Counted from the first letter of the stretch, positions 1 through 9,482 are shown. The stretch is 64,000 bases of DNA from Ruegeria sp. THAF33 (GCF_009363615.1 NZ_CP045384.1:1672501-1736500); one strand, 5' to 3'. Made by a program: numbers and translations. Notes: generated from the sequence alone by a model not told the origin.

Positions 1-1
1 C

Positions 2-31
2 ACGCTTGCAACGCGGCAGGCGGCGCGATAG
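2..31 (+). CDS. possible 3' end of an upstream gene (partial)
   Basis: Frame 2 reads nine sense codons and then a TAG at 29-31, nine bases before the ATG of the acyl-CoA ligase. The spacing fits the tail of a preceding gene in the same operon, but the piece is too short to identify or to exclude chance. Confidence 0.25.
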   Translation, partial: TLATRQAAR

Positions 32-40
32 CCAGAGGCC

Positions 41-1558
41 ATGTTGTCAATCTTCGATCAGGGGTCGCCCGCACCCTGCCCCACGCCATTCAATCTGGCG
101 GCCCATGTTCTGGGCCGTGCCGATCACGCGCAGGATAAAGTGGCTTTGTCGATATTGCGCCCGAACGGCGCGCAGGACTGGACCTATCGCGATCTGAAAG
201 CGGCTGTGCTGGGCACAGGCACGGGATTGCTGCGGGCCGGGTTGAAACCCGGTGATATCGCCCTGATGCGGCTGGGAAACACGGTGGATTTCCCGATTGC
301 CTATCTGGGGGCAATTGCCGTGGGCATCGTGCCGGTGCCGACATCGTCACAACTGACGGAACCCGAAACCGCCAAAATAATCGACGAGCTTTCTCCGGCG
401 GTGATTCTGCGTGATCCGGGCGTTGCCTGCGCCTCGCATTCCAAGCAGATCGGGCTGGACGCGCTGAAAGCGATGCGATGCCTGCCCCCGGCAGAATTTG
501 ACATGGGCGATCCGGAACGTATGGCCTATGTCGTCTATACCTCTGGAACCTCGGGCAAGCCTCGTGCCGTGGCCCATGCCCACCGGGCAATCTGGGCGCG
601 GCAGATGATGGTTGATGGCTGGTATGGTCTGCGCGAGACCGACCGGCTGTGCCACGCCGGAGCATTCAACTGGACCTATACGCTGGGCACCGGCCTGATG
701 GATCCATGGACCATGGGCGCAACTGCCCTGATCCCCGCGCCCGGCACCGAAATCACGGCCCTGCCTGCCCTGCTGCGTCAGCATGGCGCAACGATCTTTG
801 CAGCGGCCCCCGGGGTCTATCGCAAGATGGTGCAAGGGCGCGATCGGATGGAGCTGCCAGACCTGCGCCACGGCTTGTGCGCGGGCGAGAAACTGTCGCG
901 CGCGCTGCACGAACAATGGCGAGAGACCACCGGCACCGAGTTGTTCGAAGCCTATGGCATGTCCGAATGCTCTACCTTCATTTCCTCCAGTCCGGATCAT
1001 CCCGCGCGCAGCGACGCATTAGGGCAACCGCAACCGGGGCGTCGTGTGGCGATCCTTGGTCCGGACGGTCCGGTGCCGAAGGGGCAAGAAGGCACCATCG
1101 CCATTCACCGCACTGACCCCGGCTTGATGCTGACCTATCTCAACGCACCCGATGAGGTTGAAACGCGGATGCAGGGAGAGTGGTTTCTGACCGGCGACCA
1201 GGGCGCCATGGCCGTGGATGGTCAGATCAGCTATCTGGGCCGCGACGACGATATGATGAACGCGGGTGGCTATCGCGTGTCCCCGGTCGAAGTCGAAGCC
1301 GCCCTCTCCCGCTTTCCGGGCATCACTCAGGTCGGCGCCGCCGCGGTCGAGGTCAAACCGGACACATTTGTGATAGCGGCCTTCTATACGGGCCCGGAAA
1401 AGCTGGACGATGCGGCCTTGCGCACCTATGTCGAAGCCAACCTGGCGCGTTACAAACAACCACGCGCCTTCATCCATCTGCCCGCCCTGCCGACCGGCGG
1501 AAACGGCAAACTCCTGCGCCGGGCGCTGCCGGCCTATTTCGAGGCACCAACAAAATGA
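41..1558 (+). CDS. AMP-dependent acyl-CoA synthetase/ligase
   Basis: A 505-residue member of the ANL adenylating superfamily. It should activate a carboxylic acid with ATP to an acyl-adenylate and pass it to CoA. The phosphate-binding loop YTSGTSGKPRAV is near residue 166, the aromatic/adenine motif EAYGMSE near 303, the hinge region GRDDDMMNAGGYRVSP near 402, and the C-terminal catalytic lysine is in GNGKLLRR near 488. Length and motif spacing resemble benzoate-CoA ligase-like enzymes, which are shorter than classical long-chain synthetases, but the substrate cannot be read from sequence. The start has an AGAGG just upstream. Its stop overlaps the start of the DsbA-like gene (ATGA), so the two are co-translated. 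Confidence 0.85.
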   Translation: MLSIFDQGSPAPCPTPFNLAAHVLGRADHAQDKVALSILRPNGAQDWTYRDLKAAVLGTGTGLLRAGLKPGDIALMRLGNTVDFPIAYLGAIAVGIVPVPTSSQLTEPETAKIIDELSPAVILRDPGVACASHSKQIGLDALKAMRCLPPAEFDMGDPERMAYVVYTSGTSGKPRAVAHAHRAIWARQMMVDGWYGLRETDRLCHAGAFNWTYTLGTGLMDPWTMGATALIPAPGTEITALPALLRQHGATIFAAAPGVYRKMVQGRDRMELPDLRHGLCAGEKLSRALHEQWRETTGTELFEAYGMSECSTFISSSPDHPARSDALGQPQPGRRVAILGPDGPVPKGQEGTIAIHRTDPGLMLTYLNAPDEVETRMQGEWFLTGDQGAMAVDGQISYLGRDDDMMNAGGYRVSPVEVEAALSRFPGITQVGAAAVEVKPDTFVIAAFYTGPEKLDDAALRTYVEANLARYKQPRAFIHLPALPTGGNGKLLRRALPAYFEAPTK

Positions 1559-2214
1559 CCCAGACCGTCAAGCTCGACATCCTGTCCGATCCGATCTGCC
1601 CGTGGTGCTATATCGGCAAGACTCAATTGGACAAGGCACTGGCCAACGTACCCGACCACCCCTTTGTCATTGAATGGCATCCGTTCCAGTTGAATCCTGA
1701 CATGCCGGATGCGGGAATGGATCGGCGCGAATATCTCGAGCGCAAGTTCGGCGGCAAGGACGGCGCGGTTCGCGCCTATGCGCCTGTGGTGGAACATGCC
1801 GAAAAGGCCGGTCTGAACATCAACTTCGAGGCCATGAAGCGCACCCCCAACACGCTGGATGCGCATCGCCTGATCCATTGGGCTGGCATCGAAGGCAAGC
1901 AGAATGCCGTCGTCGATGCGCTGTTCGATGCCTATTTCGTGCAGGGTCGCGACATCGGCGACCATGAGGTACTGGCCGACATCGCGGATAGCGCCGGAAT
2001 GGACGCCGCCGTGGTCATGAAGCTGCTGAAATCAGACGCCGACCGCGAGGATATCCGCAGCCGCGATGCCCATTCCCGCAAAATGGGTGTGAGCTCGGTC
2101 CCGACCTTCATTGTCGCCAATCAACACGCAGTTCCCGGCGCCCAACCTCCTGAAATGTGGGAGAAAGTGATCGCTGAAATCATGTCTCAACTTGAGGCTT
2201 CCCCTGCAGAATAG
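1555..2214 (+). CDS. DsbA family oxidoreductase (FrnE/2-hydroxychromene-2-carboxylate isomerase-like)
   Basis: A 219-residue protein of the DsbA/FrnE thioredoxin-fold family. The CPWC redox motif is at residues 15-18, followed by a helical insertion and the cis-proline segment GVSSVPTFIV in the C-terminal half. There is no signal peptide, so it is cytoplasmic, as expected for FrnE-like proteins that act as thiol oxidoreductases or GSH-dependent isomerases. The start is the ATG overlapping the ligase stop. A longer reading of this frame into the ligase is spurious. The coupling suggests a shared role with the ligase, perhaps aromatic or polyketide-like acid metabolism, but that is inference. 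Confidence 0.85.
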   Translation: MTQTVKLDILSDPICPWCYIGKTQLDKALANVPDHPFVIEWHPFQLNPDMPDAGMDRREYLERKFGGKDGAVRAYAPVVEHAEKAGLNINFEAMKRTPNTLDAHRLIHWAGIEGKQNAVVDALFDAYFVQGRDIGDHEVLADIADSAGMDAAVVMKLLKSDADREDIRSRDAHSRKMGVSSVPTFIVANQHAVPGAQPPEMWEKVIAEIMSQLEASPAE

Positions 2215-2229
2215 CACAGAGGTCTGTGC
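2214..2229. promoter_or_regulatory. short perfect inverted repeat
   Basis: Seven-base arms GCACAGA and TCTGTGC are separated by two bases. They begin at the last base of the DsbA-like stop codon and lie about 60 bases before the efflux pump gene. The spacer is too short for a good RNA hairpin, so a protein-binding site is the better reading. No function is shown. Confidence 0.3.
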
Positions 2230-2290
2230 AAAATTCCAGTCTGGCCTATGCCGGCCCGCCGTGATAGCGCGAACGGGTTAGGAGTTCTTC

Positions 2291-3499
2291 ATGGCCAATC
2301 GCATGTCGAAGGCGGAATTCATTGCGCTGATTGCAATGATGTTCGCCACCATCGCCTTTTCGATCGATTCTATGCTGCCTGCGCTGCCCGAGATCGGCGC
2401 GCAGCTCAGCCCCGATGACGTCAACCGTGCCCAACTGATCCTGACGTCATTCGTGTTGGGCATGGGGATCGGCACGTTTTTCACCGGCCCGCTTTCGGAT
2501 GCGCTGGGACGCAAGCCGGTCATTTACGGCGGCGCGGCTTTGTACATTGCGGCGTCTGCTGTCGCATGGGCCAGTTCTTCACTGGAACTGGTCTTGATTG
2601 CACGCGTGGTTCAGGGCCTGGGCGCCGCAGGTCCGCGCGTGGTGGCCATGGCGATCATCCGCGACTTGTATTCAGGCCGCGAAATGGCGCGGATCATCTC
2701 AATTGCGATGATGATTTTCACGTTGGTACCCGCGGCAGCACCGATGCTGGGCGCCGGTGTGATCGCTTTGTTCGGATGGCGCGGGATCTTTGTGTCTTTC
2801 ATGCTGTTTGCGTTGATCATCATTTCCTGGATGGGCCTTCGGTTGCCGGAATCTCTGGCCCGGGAAAACCGTCGTCCGTTCCGCTTTCCGCTGATGCTCT
2901 CTGCCACGAAAGAAATGTTTGCGCATCCGACCGTGCGCCTTTCGATCATGGTTCAGACCCTGTGCATGGGGGTTCTGTTCACCATGCTGACAATGGTTCA
3001 GCCCGTTTATGACGTAATCCATGACCGCGCCGAAAGCTTTCCGTTCTGGTTCGGGTTCGTGGCGCTGATGTCCGGGTCGGCCAGTTTGCTGAACGCGGCA
3101 CTGGTGGTGCGTGTGGGCATGCGCCGGATGGTGACATGGGCGCTGGGGGGGCAAATCGTGATTACCACCATTGTCATGACCCTGAACGCCGCGCATCTTT
3201 CGCCAGACGCCTCATTCGCGCTGTTCGTGTTCTGGCAAACCATGGTGTTTTTCATGGCCGGCGTGACGCTGGGCAACCTGAACGCCATCGCGATGGAACC
3301 GATGGGGCATATTGCCGGAATGGCAGCCTCGGTCATCGGATCGATTTCGACGGTGCTGGCCGCTGCCATCGCCGCCCCGATCGGGCTGTTGTTCGACGGT
3401 TCGATCACGCCTTTGACCTTCGGCATCCTGAGCATGTGCATTCTGGCCTTCGGGCTTATGCTGCATATGGGCCGCGTCGAAGAGCGTCTGCCAGCCTGA
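2291..3499 (+). CDS. MFS transporter, Bcr/CflA drug efflux family
   Basis: A 402-residue protein with about twelve hydrophobic segments and no signal peptide. The N-terminal part IDSMLPALPEIGAQL and the loop 2-3 motif GPLSDALGRKPV are typical of the Bcr/CflA branch of the major facilitator superfamily, which exports small hydrophobic drugs and dipeptides by proton antiport at the inner membrane. The start is supported by TAGGAG nine bases upstream. It stands alone, with 76 bases to the gene before it and 58 to the TPR gene after it. The actual substrate is unknown. Confidence 0.88.
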   Translation: MANRMSKAEFIALIAMMFATIAFSIDSMLPALPEIGAQLSPDDVNRAQLILTSFVLGMGIGTFFTGPLSDALGRKPVIYGGAALYIAASAVAWASSSLELVLIARVVQGLGAAGPRVVAMAIIRDLYSGREMARIISIAMMIFTLVPAAAPMLGAGVIALFGWRGIFVSFMLFALIIISWMGLRLPESLARENRRPFRFPLMLSATKEMFAHPTVRLSIMVQTLCMGVLFTMLTMVQPVYDVIHDRAESFPFWFGFVALMSGSASLLNAALVVRVGMRRMVTWALGGQIVITTIVMTLNAAHLSPDASFALFVFWQTMVFFMAGVTLGNLNAIAMEPMGHIAGMAASVIGSISTVLAAAIAAPIGLLFDGSITPLTFGILSMCILAFGLMLHMGRVEERLPA

Positions 3500-3557
3500 T
3501 CTGTGCGACTCGTCAGAAACACGCTACCCTCGACCTGAACCAAGCGGAGGGCTTCTG

Positions 3558-5216
3558 ATGCGTGAATACTATGATCTGGGCAGCTATTCCTGTCCGGTAA
3601 CGACCTCCGTTCCCGAGGCTCAGCTGTGGTTCGACCGCGGCCTGAACTGGACCTATGGGTACAATCACGAAGAAGCCGTGGTTTGTTTCCAGCGCGCAGT
3701 CGAACATGACCCCCAATGCGCCATGGCATATTGGGGCGTCGCCTACGCGGCGGGACCGAATTACAACCTGCCATGGGACTTGCAGGACGAGCGGGGTCGC
3801 CGCAAGGCGCTGGCGCTGGCTTATGATGCCATGCAAAACGCCCTTCGATTGGCAGACGGCTGTACGCCCGTCGAGCAAGCTCTGATCCAAGCCCTCCCTG
3901 CGCGCTATCCGCAACGAGATCCGGCAGAGGACATGCACCGGTGGGATCACGATTTTGCCGAAGCGATGCGCGCAGCCTTCGCCGCGCACCGCGATCATGC
4001 GGACCTGCGCACGATCTACGTCGAGGCGCTTTTGAACCTGACGCCCTGGAAAATGTGGGACCTGCAAACAGGCCAACCGGCAGAAGGCGCTGCAACGCTT
4101 GAAGCGCAAGAGGCGTTGGAATGGGCCATGGCCAACGATCCGGCCGCCATGTCACATCCCGGCCTGCTGCATCTTTATGTTCACCTGATGGAGATGTCGC
4201 CCACGCCGGAAAAAGCTCTGAAAGCCGGTGATGTCCTGCGCACATTGGTACCTGATGCGGGGCACCTTGTGCATATGCCGACACATATTGATGTGCTGTG
4301 CGGCCACTATTACAACGTGGTGCATTGGAACGAAAAAGCCTCGGATGCGGATCTGAAGTATTACGAACGCGAAGGCGCGTTCAATATCTACACCGGATAC
4401 CGCCAACACAACTATCACTTCGCCATCTACGGCGCGCTGTTTCTGGGTCAGATCGAACCTGCCCTGCGCGCCAATCAGGGTTTGTGGGATACAACGCCAG
4501 AGGAGATGCTACGCGTCGAAAGCCCCCCAATGGCGGATTACTTCGAAAGCTACATGTCCATGGGACCGCACATCCTGATCCGCTTTGGCCGCTGGGAAGA
4601 GGCCAAGGCGCTGGAGCTGCCCTCCGATCCGTATCTCTACCGCACCCTGACGGCCACGACCCATTACGCCCGCGCCATCGCACATGCCGCAACCGGTGAC
4701 GTTGTCCATGCCGAAGCGGAAGAGAACCTGTTTCTGGCAGCCAGGGAATGCGTTCCGGAAACGCGCCGGTTGCACAACAATCGTGTGATCGACCTGCTGG
4801 AAATCGCGGGGGAGATGCTGCGCGGTGAGATCGAGTACCGAAAGGGCAATTTCGAAATCGCCTTTGCCCATCTGCGCCGCTCGGTCCAATTGGACGACAC
4901 CTTGCCCTATGACGAGCCCTGGGGCTGGATGCAGCCCACCCGCCACGCGCTTGGCGCATTGCTGTTCGAACAAGGTCATGCGGCAGAAGCAGAGGCCGTC
5001 TATCGCGAAGATCTTGGGCTAGGCGGCTCGCTCAGCCGCGCTTCGATCCATCCCGACAACGTCTGGAGCCTGAAGGGGCTGTACGATTGCCTCAAAGCCC
5101 GCGGGGAAGTTGTTGAAATCCGACAGATCAAACAACGCCTGGATCTGGCTCTGGCCCGTGCTGATCGGGCGGTTGCAGCGTCTTGCTTCTGCGCGCAGGC
5201 TGCAATGCGTGTATAG
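3558..5216 (+). CDS. large tetratricopeptide-repeat protein
   Basis: A 552-residue soluble protein with no signal peptide. TPR-like helical pairs occur near residues 35-65 (ending in the typical CFQRAVEHDPQ), 355-385 and 405-480. The central part carries two conserved-looking histidine clusters, H200-x4-H205-x3-H209 and H236-x2-H239-M-P-T-H243, which recall a metal site or an active site rather than a pure scaffold. GGAGG precedes the ATG. Related long TPR proteins are widespread but uncharacterised, so the role remains unknown. The gene ends in a composite terminator-like element that faces a second copy belonging to mfd. Confidence 0.8.
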   Translation: MREYYDLGSYSCPVTTSVPEAQLWFDRGLNWTYGYNHEEAVVCFQRAVEHDPQCAMAYWGVAYAAGPNYNLPWDLQDERGRRKALALAYDAMQNALRLADGCTPVEQALIQALPARYPQRDPAEDMHRWDHDFAEAMRAAFAAHRDHADLRTIYVEALLNLTPWKMWDLQTGQPAEGAATLEAQEALEWAMANDPAAMSHPGLLHLYVHLMEMSPTPEKALKAGDVLRTLVPDAGHLVHMPTHIDVLCGHYYNVVHWNEKASDADLKYYEREGAFNIYTGYRQHNYHFAIYGALFLGQIEPALRANQGLWDTTPEEMLRVESPPMADYFESYMSMGPHILIRFGRWEEAKALELPSDPYLYRTLTATTHYARAIAHAATGDVVHAEAEENLFLAARECVPETRRLHNNRVIDLLEIAGEMLRGEIEYRKGNFEIAFAHLRRSVQLDDTLPYDEPWGWMQPTRHALGALLFEQGHAAEAEAVYREDLGLGGSLSRASIHPDNVWSLKGLYDCLKARGEVVEIRQIKQRLDLALARADRAVAASCFCAQAAMRV

Positions 5217-5220
5217 GCGG

Positions 5221-5276
5221 GATCGCGCTGCCGCGCGATGCCTCCGGCGGGGATATTTTCAGCCAGATGAAGCTGG
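5221..5276 (+). repeat. composite 3'-end element, copy 1a
   Basis: Five bases after the TPR stop codon there is a hairpin (ATCGCGC, loop TGCC, GCGCGAT at 5222-5239), followed by the block beginning ATGCCTCCGGCGGGGATATTT and ending AGATGAAGCTGG. The same block occurs at 45247 and, inverted, at 5285 and 49031. The CCTCCGGCGGGG part can form a second small hairpin before the T-rich stretch, which suggests transcription termination. Confidence 0.7.
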
Positions 5277-5284
5277 GTTCCGTG

Positions 5285-5330
5285 ACTTCATCTGGCCGCA
5301 AATATCCCGGGGGAGATGCGCGGAACGCGC
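5285..5330 (-). repeat. composite 3'-end element, copy 1b (inverted, for mfd)
   Basis: Read on the minus strand this is a hairpin (GCGCG TTC CGCGC at 5318-5330), then a diverged block that keeps GGGATATTT and GGCCAGATGAAG. It follows the mfd stop codon by 28 bases in the direction of mfd. With copy 1a it makes a 23-base near-perfect inverted repeat around a 13-base centre between the convergent genes. Confidence 0.65.
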
Positions 5331-5357
5331 AGCGGGGGCAGAGCCCCATCCTGCCTG

Positions 5358-8300
5358 TCAGCCAGCCTTGGCCTTCTTCTTTTCCGCGACCACTTTTTCA
5401 GCAAGGTCGCGGGCAATCGCAAAGGCCCCTTTGATCTTGTCGCTGTCTTTCTTCCAATCCCGGCGCACGACGATCTTGTTATCCTTGACCTTGGCCATGC
5501 CGCGCTGGTTCTGAATGAATTCGACCAATCCCTGAGGCGATGCGAACTTGTCATTGTGGAACTGGATCGTCGCGCCTTTCGGGCCTCCGTCCAGTTTGGC
5601 GATGCCCGCCCTTTTGCACATGGCCTTGATGCGCACGACCAGCATCAGAGTATTAACTTCTTTCGGCAATTTGCCGAAACGGTCGATCAATTCCGCGGCA
5701 AAACCTTCCAGCTCAACCTTGGTCGACAGCGACGACAGACGTCGATAGAGACCCAGACGCACGTCCAGATCGGGTACATAGTCCTCGGGGATCAGAACCG
5801 GGACGCCCAGATTGATCTGCGGGGCCCATTGATCGTCAGCATCCGACAGCCCCTCCATCTCGCCCGCCTTGATCTTGGCAATCGCTTCTTCCAGCATCGA
5901 TTGATAAAGCTCATAGCCCACGTCGCGCATCTGACCGGATTGTTCCTCACCCAGCAGGTTACCTGCGCCGCGAATATCGAGGTCTTGAGACGCCAGCGTG
6001 AACCCGGCGCCAAGCGTATCCAGCGAGCCCAGAACCCGCAGACGTTTCTCGGCCGTAGCGGTCAGTTTCTGCCGTGGCTTGGTGGTCAGATAGGCATAGG
6101 CACGGGTTTTGGACCGCCCCACCCGGCCCCGGATCTGGTAGAGCTGCGCAAGACCGAACATATCGGCGCGGTGCACGACCATCGTGTTCGCCGTTGGAAT
6201 GTCCAAACCGCTTTCCACAATTGTCGTCGCCAGCAGCACATCATACTTACCGTCATAAAACGCATTCATTCGGTCATCGAGTTCACCCGCCGCCATCTGG
6301 CCATGTGCAACAACATAGGTCAGTTCCGGCAGCTGGTTTTTCAGGAACTCCTCGATCTCGGGCAGGTCCGAGATGCGCGGAACCACGTAGAAACTCTGCC
6401 CGCCGCGATAGTGTTCGCGCAGCAGCGCCTCTCGGATCGTGACCGCGTCGAACTCGCTGACATAGGTTCTGATCGCCAAGCGGTCGATGGGCGGTGTGCC
6501 GATGATCGACAGATCGCGCACCCCGGTCAGCGACAATTGCAAGGTTCGCGGAATCGGGGTTGCGGTCAGGGTGAGAACATGGATGTCACTGCGCAGTTGC
6601 TTCAGCCGTTCCTTGTGTCCCACGCCGAAATGTTGTTCTTCGTCGATGACCAGTAGACCCAGATTGTGAAACCGTATGTTCTTGGCCAACAGCGCATGGG
6701 TCCCGATCACGATATCGACCGTGCCCTTGGCCAGCCCCTCACGTGTCTGCTGCGCCTCTTTGGCCGAGACGAAGCGCGACAATTGCCGCACTTCCAGAGG
6801 GAAGCCGCGAAACCGTTCCCTGAAGCTTGCCGCATGCTGTCGGGCAAGCAGTGTTGTCGGTGCCACGACCGCAACCTGCACGCCGGACATGGCGGCGACA
6901 AAGGCGGCGCGCATCGCCACCTCGGTCTTGCCAAAACCGACGTCGCCGCAGATCAGGCGATCCATGGGTGCACCAGAATGCATGTCTTCCATCACATCCG
7001 AGATGGCGCGCAACTGGTCATCGGTTTCCTGATAGGGGAAACGCGCGCTGAACTCCTCCCACGCGTGCGGTGGCGGGTCCATAACCGGAGCCTTACGCAG
7101 CGCACGTTCCGCCGCGATGCGGATCAGCTTGTCCGCCATCTCGCGAATGCGCTCTTTCAGCTTGGCCTTCTTGGCCTGCCAAGCGCCGCCGCCAAGTCGA
7201 TCCAAAAGCCCTTCGTCATGGCCGTATTTCGACAGCAGTTCGATGTTTTCGACCGGTAGGTACAACTTTGCCTGCTCGGCATATTCCAGCAGCAGGCATT
7301 CATGGGCGGCACCGGCGGCCGTGACGACCTCCATCCCCATGTATCGACCAATGCCGTGATCCACATGCACCACCAGATCACCGGGGCTCAGGGATTGGGT
7401 CTCGGTCAGGAAATTCTCGGCCTTGCGGCGTTTTTTGGGTTGGCGGATCAGCCTGTCGCCCAGAACGTCCTGTTCGGCGATCACCGTCAGGTCTGGCGTC
7501 TCAAAACCGTGTTCCAGCGCCCAGACGGCAAGGTGCAGGCCGCGCTTTCCGATGCGCGTTCCATTGGCAATGGGAATCGCCTCGGCCAGACCTTCATCCT
7601 CGATTAGGCCGGTCAGACGTTCGCGCGCACCTTCTGAATAGGATGCAATCAGCACCGGACCTTTGTCAAGCTTGGCGGTGATGTGGCTGGCCAGAGCACC
7701 GAACAAGCTGATGCTTTCCTGCTGACGTTCCGGAGCAAAGTTGCGCCCGATCCGCCCGCCCGCATCGATGACACCCGGGCCCGAGGCCTGTGGCAAAGGG
7801 CTGAACTGCATGACGCGCCGATCCGCGACAGCCGCCTCCCACGCGGCATCATCCAGATACAGCAACCCCGGAGGTGTGGGTTTATAGACCGTATCCATGC
7901 GGGATCGGTTTTCCAGCGCCAGACGCCGGGTTTCGTATTGATCGGCAATCGTCTCCCATCGAGCCAATCTAGCCGGTGTAACCTGATCATCGACGGTGAT
8001 CGTGGCATCCGGCAGATAATCAAACAGTGTTTCAAGCTTCTCGTGGAAGAAGGGCAGCCAATGTTCGATACCCTGATGCTTGCGACCGGCGCTTACCGCT
8101 TCGTACAGCGGATCATCCGTGCCCGCGGCGCCGAATTCGATCCGATAGTTCTGGCGGAACCGCGTAATGGCCGCATCATCCAGAATGACCTCGGACACCG
8201 GCGCAAGTTCAACCACGTCCAGCTTTTCGGTCGTGCGCTGAGACACGGGATCAAAACGGCGCGCGCCGTCCAGTACGTCTCCGAACAGGTCCAGACGGAC

Positions 8301-8816
8301 GGGGCCCGATTCACCCGGCGGGAAGATATCGATGATACCGCCGCGAATGGCGTAATCGCCCGGCTCCATCACGGTGGGGCTTTGCGTGAAGCCCATGCGC
8401 ACCAGGAAGTTGCGTAGCGCGGCCTCATCTATGCGCTGATCGACACGGGCGGTGAACGCCGCTTCGCGCAGCACGTCTCGCGCCGGGACGCGTTGGGTTG
8501 CCGCATTCAATGTCGTCAACAACACGAATTTCTGCGGCATCTGGTGAACCAGAGCCGCCAGCGTGGCAACGCGGGCCGCTGAAATGTCGGCATTGGGTGA
8601 CACCCGGTCATAAGGCAGACAATCCCAGCCCGGAAACACGAAGACCGGCATGTCGGGGGCAAAGAAGGCCAGTGCCGCGCGCATCGCCTCCATCCGCTTG
8701 TCGTCACGTGCGACATGGGCCACCGGCCCGTTGCTGCGGGCGATTTCGTTCAGCACAAGCTGCGCGTCAAACCCTTCGGGGGCGCCGCCAACTGTCACGT
8801 GGTTCGGAGCCTTCAT
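5358..8816 (-). CDS. mfd: transcription-repair coupling factor Mfd
   Basis: At 1152 residues this is the usual length for Mfd, the SF2 translocase that removes RNA polymerase stalled at DNA lesions and recruits UvrA. Visible parts in order are the N-terminal UvrB-like module (GWDCLPYDRVSP), the CarD-like polymerase-interacting domain starting at LSPGDLVVHVDHGIGRYMG, helicase motif I GDVGFGKTEVAMRA, the DEEQHFGVGHKE box, motif III LTATPIPRTL and the TRG/motif VI segment QIRGRVGRS. The C-terminal UvrA-contact domain is followed by a lysine-rich tail. It lies 21 bases after the small membrane-protein gene and is probably co-transcribed with it. Confidence 0.96.
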   Translation of the reverse strand: MKAPNHVTVGGAPEGFDAQLVLNEIARSNGPVAHVARDDKRMEAMRAALAFFAPDMPVFVFPGWDCLPYDRVSPNADISAARVATLAALVHQMPQKFVLLTTLNAATQRVPARDVLREAAFTARVDQRIDEAALRNFLVRMGFTQSPTVMEPGDYAIRGGIIDIFPPGESGPVRLDLFGDVLDGARRFDPVSQRTTEKLDVVELAPVSEVILDDAAITRFRQNYRIEFGAAGTDDPLYEAVSAGRKHQGIEHWLPFFHEKLETLFDYLPDATITVDDQVTPARLARWETIADQYETRRLALENRSRMDTVYKPTPPGLLYLDDAAWEAAVADRRVMQFSPLPQASGPGVIDAGGRIGRNFAPERQQESISLFGALASHITAKLDKGPVLIASYSEGARERLTGLIEDEGLAEAIPIANGTRIGKRGLHLAVWALEHGFETPDLTVIAEQDVLGDRLIRQPKKRRKAENFLTETQSLSPGDLVVHVDHGIGRYMGMEVVTAAGAAHECLLLEYAEQAKLYLPVENIELLSKYGHDEGLLDRLGGGAWQAKKAKLKERIREMADKLIRIAAERALRKAPVMDPPPHAWEEFSARFPYQETDDQLRAISDVMEDMHSGAPMDRLICGDVGFGKTEVAMRAAFVAAMSGVQVAVVAPTTLLARQHAASFRERFRGFPLEVRQLSRFVSAKEAQQTREGLAKGTVDIVIGTHALLAKNIRFHNLGLLVIDEEQHFGVGHKERLKQLRSDIHVLTLTATPIPRTLQLSLTGVRDLSIIGTPPIDRLAIRTYVSEFDAVTIREALLREHYRGGQSFYVVPRISDLPEIEEFLKNQLPELTYVVAHGQMAAGELDDRMNAFYDGKYDVLLATTIVESGLDIPTANTMVVHRADMFGLAQLYQIRGRVGRSKTRAYAYLTTKPRQKLTATAEKRLRVLGSLDTLGAGFTLASQDLDIRGAGNLLGEEQSGQMRDVGYELYQSMLEEAIAKIKAGEMEGLSDADDQWAPQINLGVPVLIPEDYVPDLDVRLGLYRRLSSLSTKVELEGFAAELIDRFGKLPKEVNTLMLVVRIKAMCKRAGIAKLDGGPKGATIQFHNDKFASPQGLVEFIQNQRGMAKVKDNKIVVRRDWKKDSDKIKGAFAIARDLAEKVVAEKKKAKAG

Positions 8817-8837
8817 CGCCTCGCCTTTCAGATTTTG

Positions 8838-9326
8838 CTATCCCAGAACGCCAATCGAGATGTTCTGATACATGCCCCAGAACGAAGTGACCAGTATCGA
8901 GATCATGCCTATGATCTGGGTATAGAGCCGGCAGCGCGCAATGGTTTTCGAAACGGACTCGAGCGTCAGTTCCTGCCGCCGCAATCGTCGCGCGTGCACG
9001 ATGTTCACCACCAGAACAAGCGTCAGTGGAAACAGAAGAAGGAACACGGCCTGCGCGAATTCGACGCCGTAGTAGAACCCAAGCGTGGCCAGCCCGGTGA
9101 ACAGAAAACACCCGAATGCCAACAGGATGGTGCCTGACATGTCGACGATCAACAGGATCCGGTTGGTGTGTATGCGAACGATGTCCAGAAGGTCGATCTC
9201 GACCTGCCCGCCAATGCGTCGGGCACGTACCACCAGATCGTAGGGAATGCCCATTACCCAGTGACTCGCCGAAGACCAGACAACCGCCAGCACGATCCAG
9301 AACCAGAGATTCGAAAAGCTACGCAT
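8838..9326 (-). CDS. membrane protein of unknown function upstream of mfd
   Basis: A 162-residue protein with four hydrophobic stretches (near residues 7-25, 60-80, 85-110 and 138-155) and a basic loop HARRLRRQ. No family is recognised with confidence. The ATG chosen begins the membrane part. The same frame stays open far upstream through hemB, but that stretch is antisense to hemB and has no coding character. No strong ribosome binding site is seen. It is the first gene of a probable pair with mfd and diverges from hemB across 156 bases. Confidence 0.7.
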   Translation of the reverse strand: MRSFSNLWFWIVLAVVWSSASHWVMGIPYDLVVRARRIGGQVEIDLLDIVRIHTNRILLIVDMSGTILLAFGCFLFTGLATLGFYYGVEFAQAVFLLLFPLTLVLVVNIVHARRLRRQELTLESVSKTIARCRLYTQIIGMISILVTSFWGMYQNISIGVLG

Positions 9327-9482
9327 GTCGATGACTTCAAAGATCGAAGAGTACCAGTCCAAACCCAACCCTTTATTCAAACCACTCAGGGAGGATTGGC
9401 CACGCTGCCGCGTCCATTGATACCCTTGAGACCTTTGTGAATTCATGCCACCCAATGCACGAATGTTCAAGGAGAACGCGCC

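Noticed and set aside
3007..4284. A 425-codon minus-strand open frame across two genes
   Set aside because: Antisense to the efflux pump and TPR genes; Arg/Pro-rich shadow translation.
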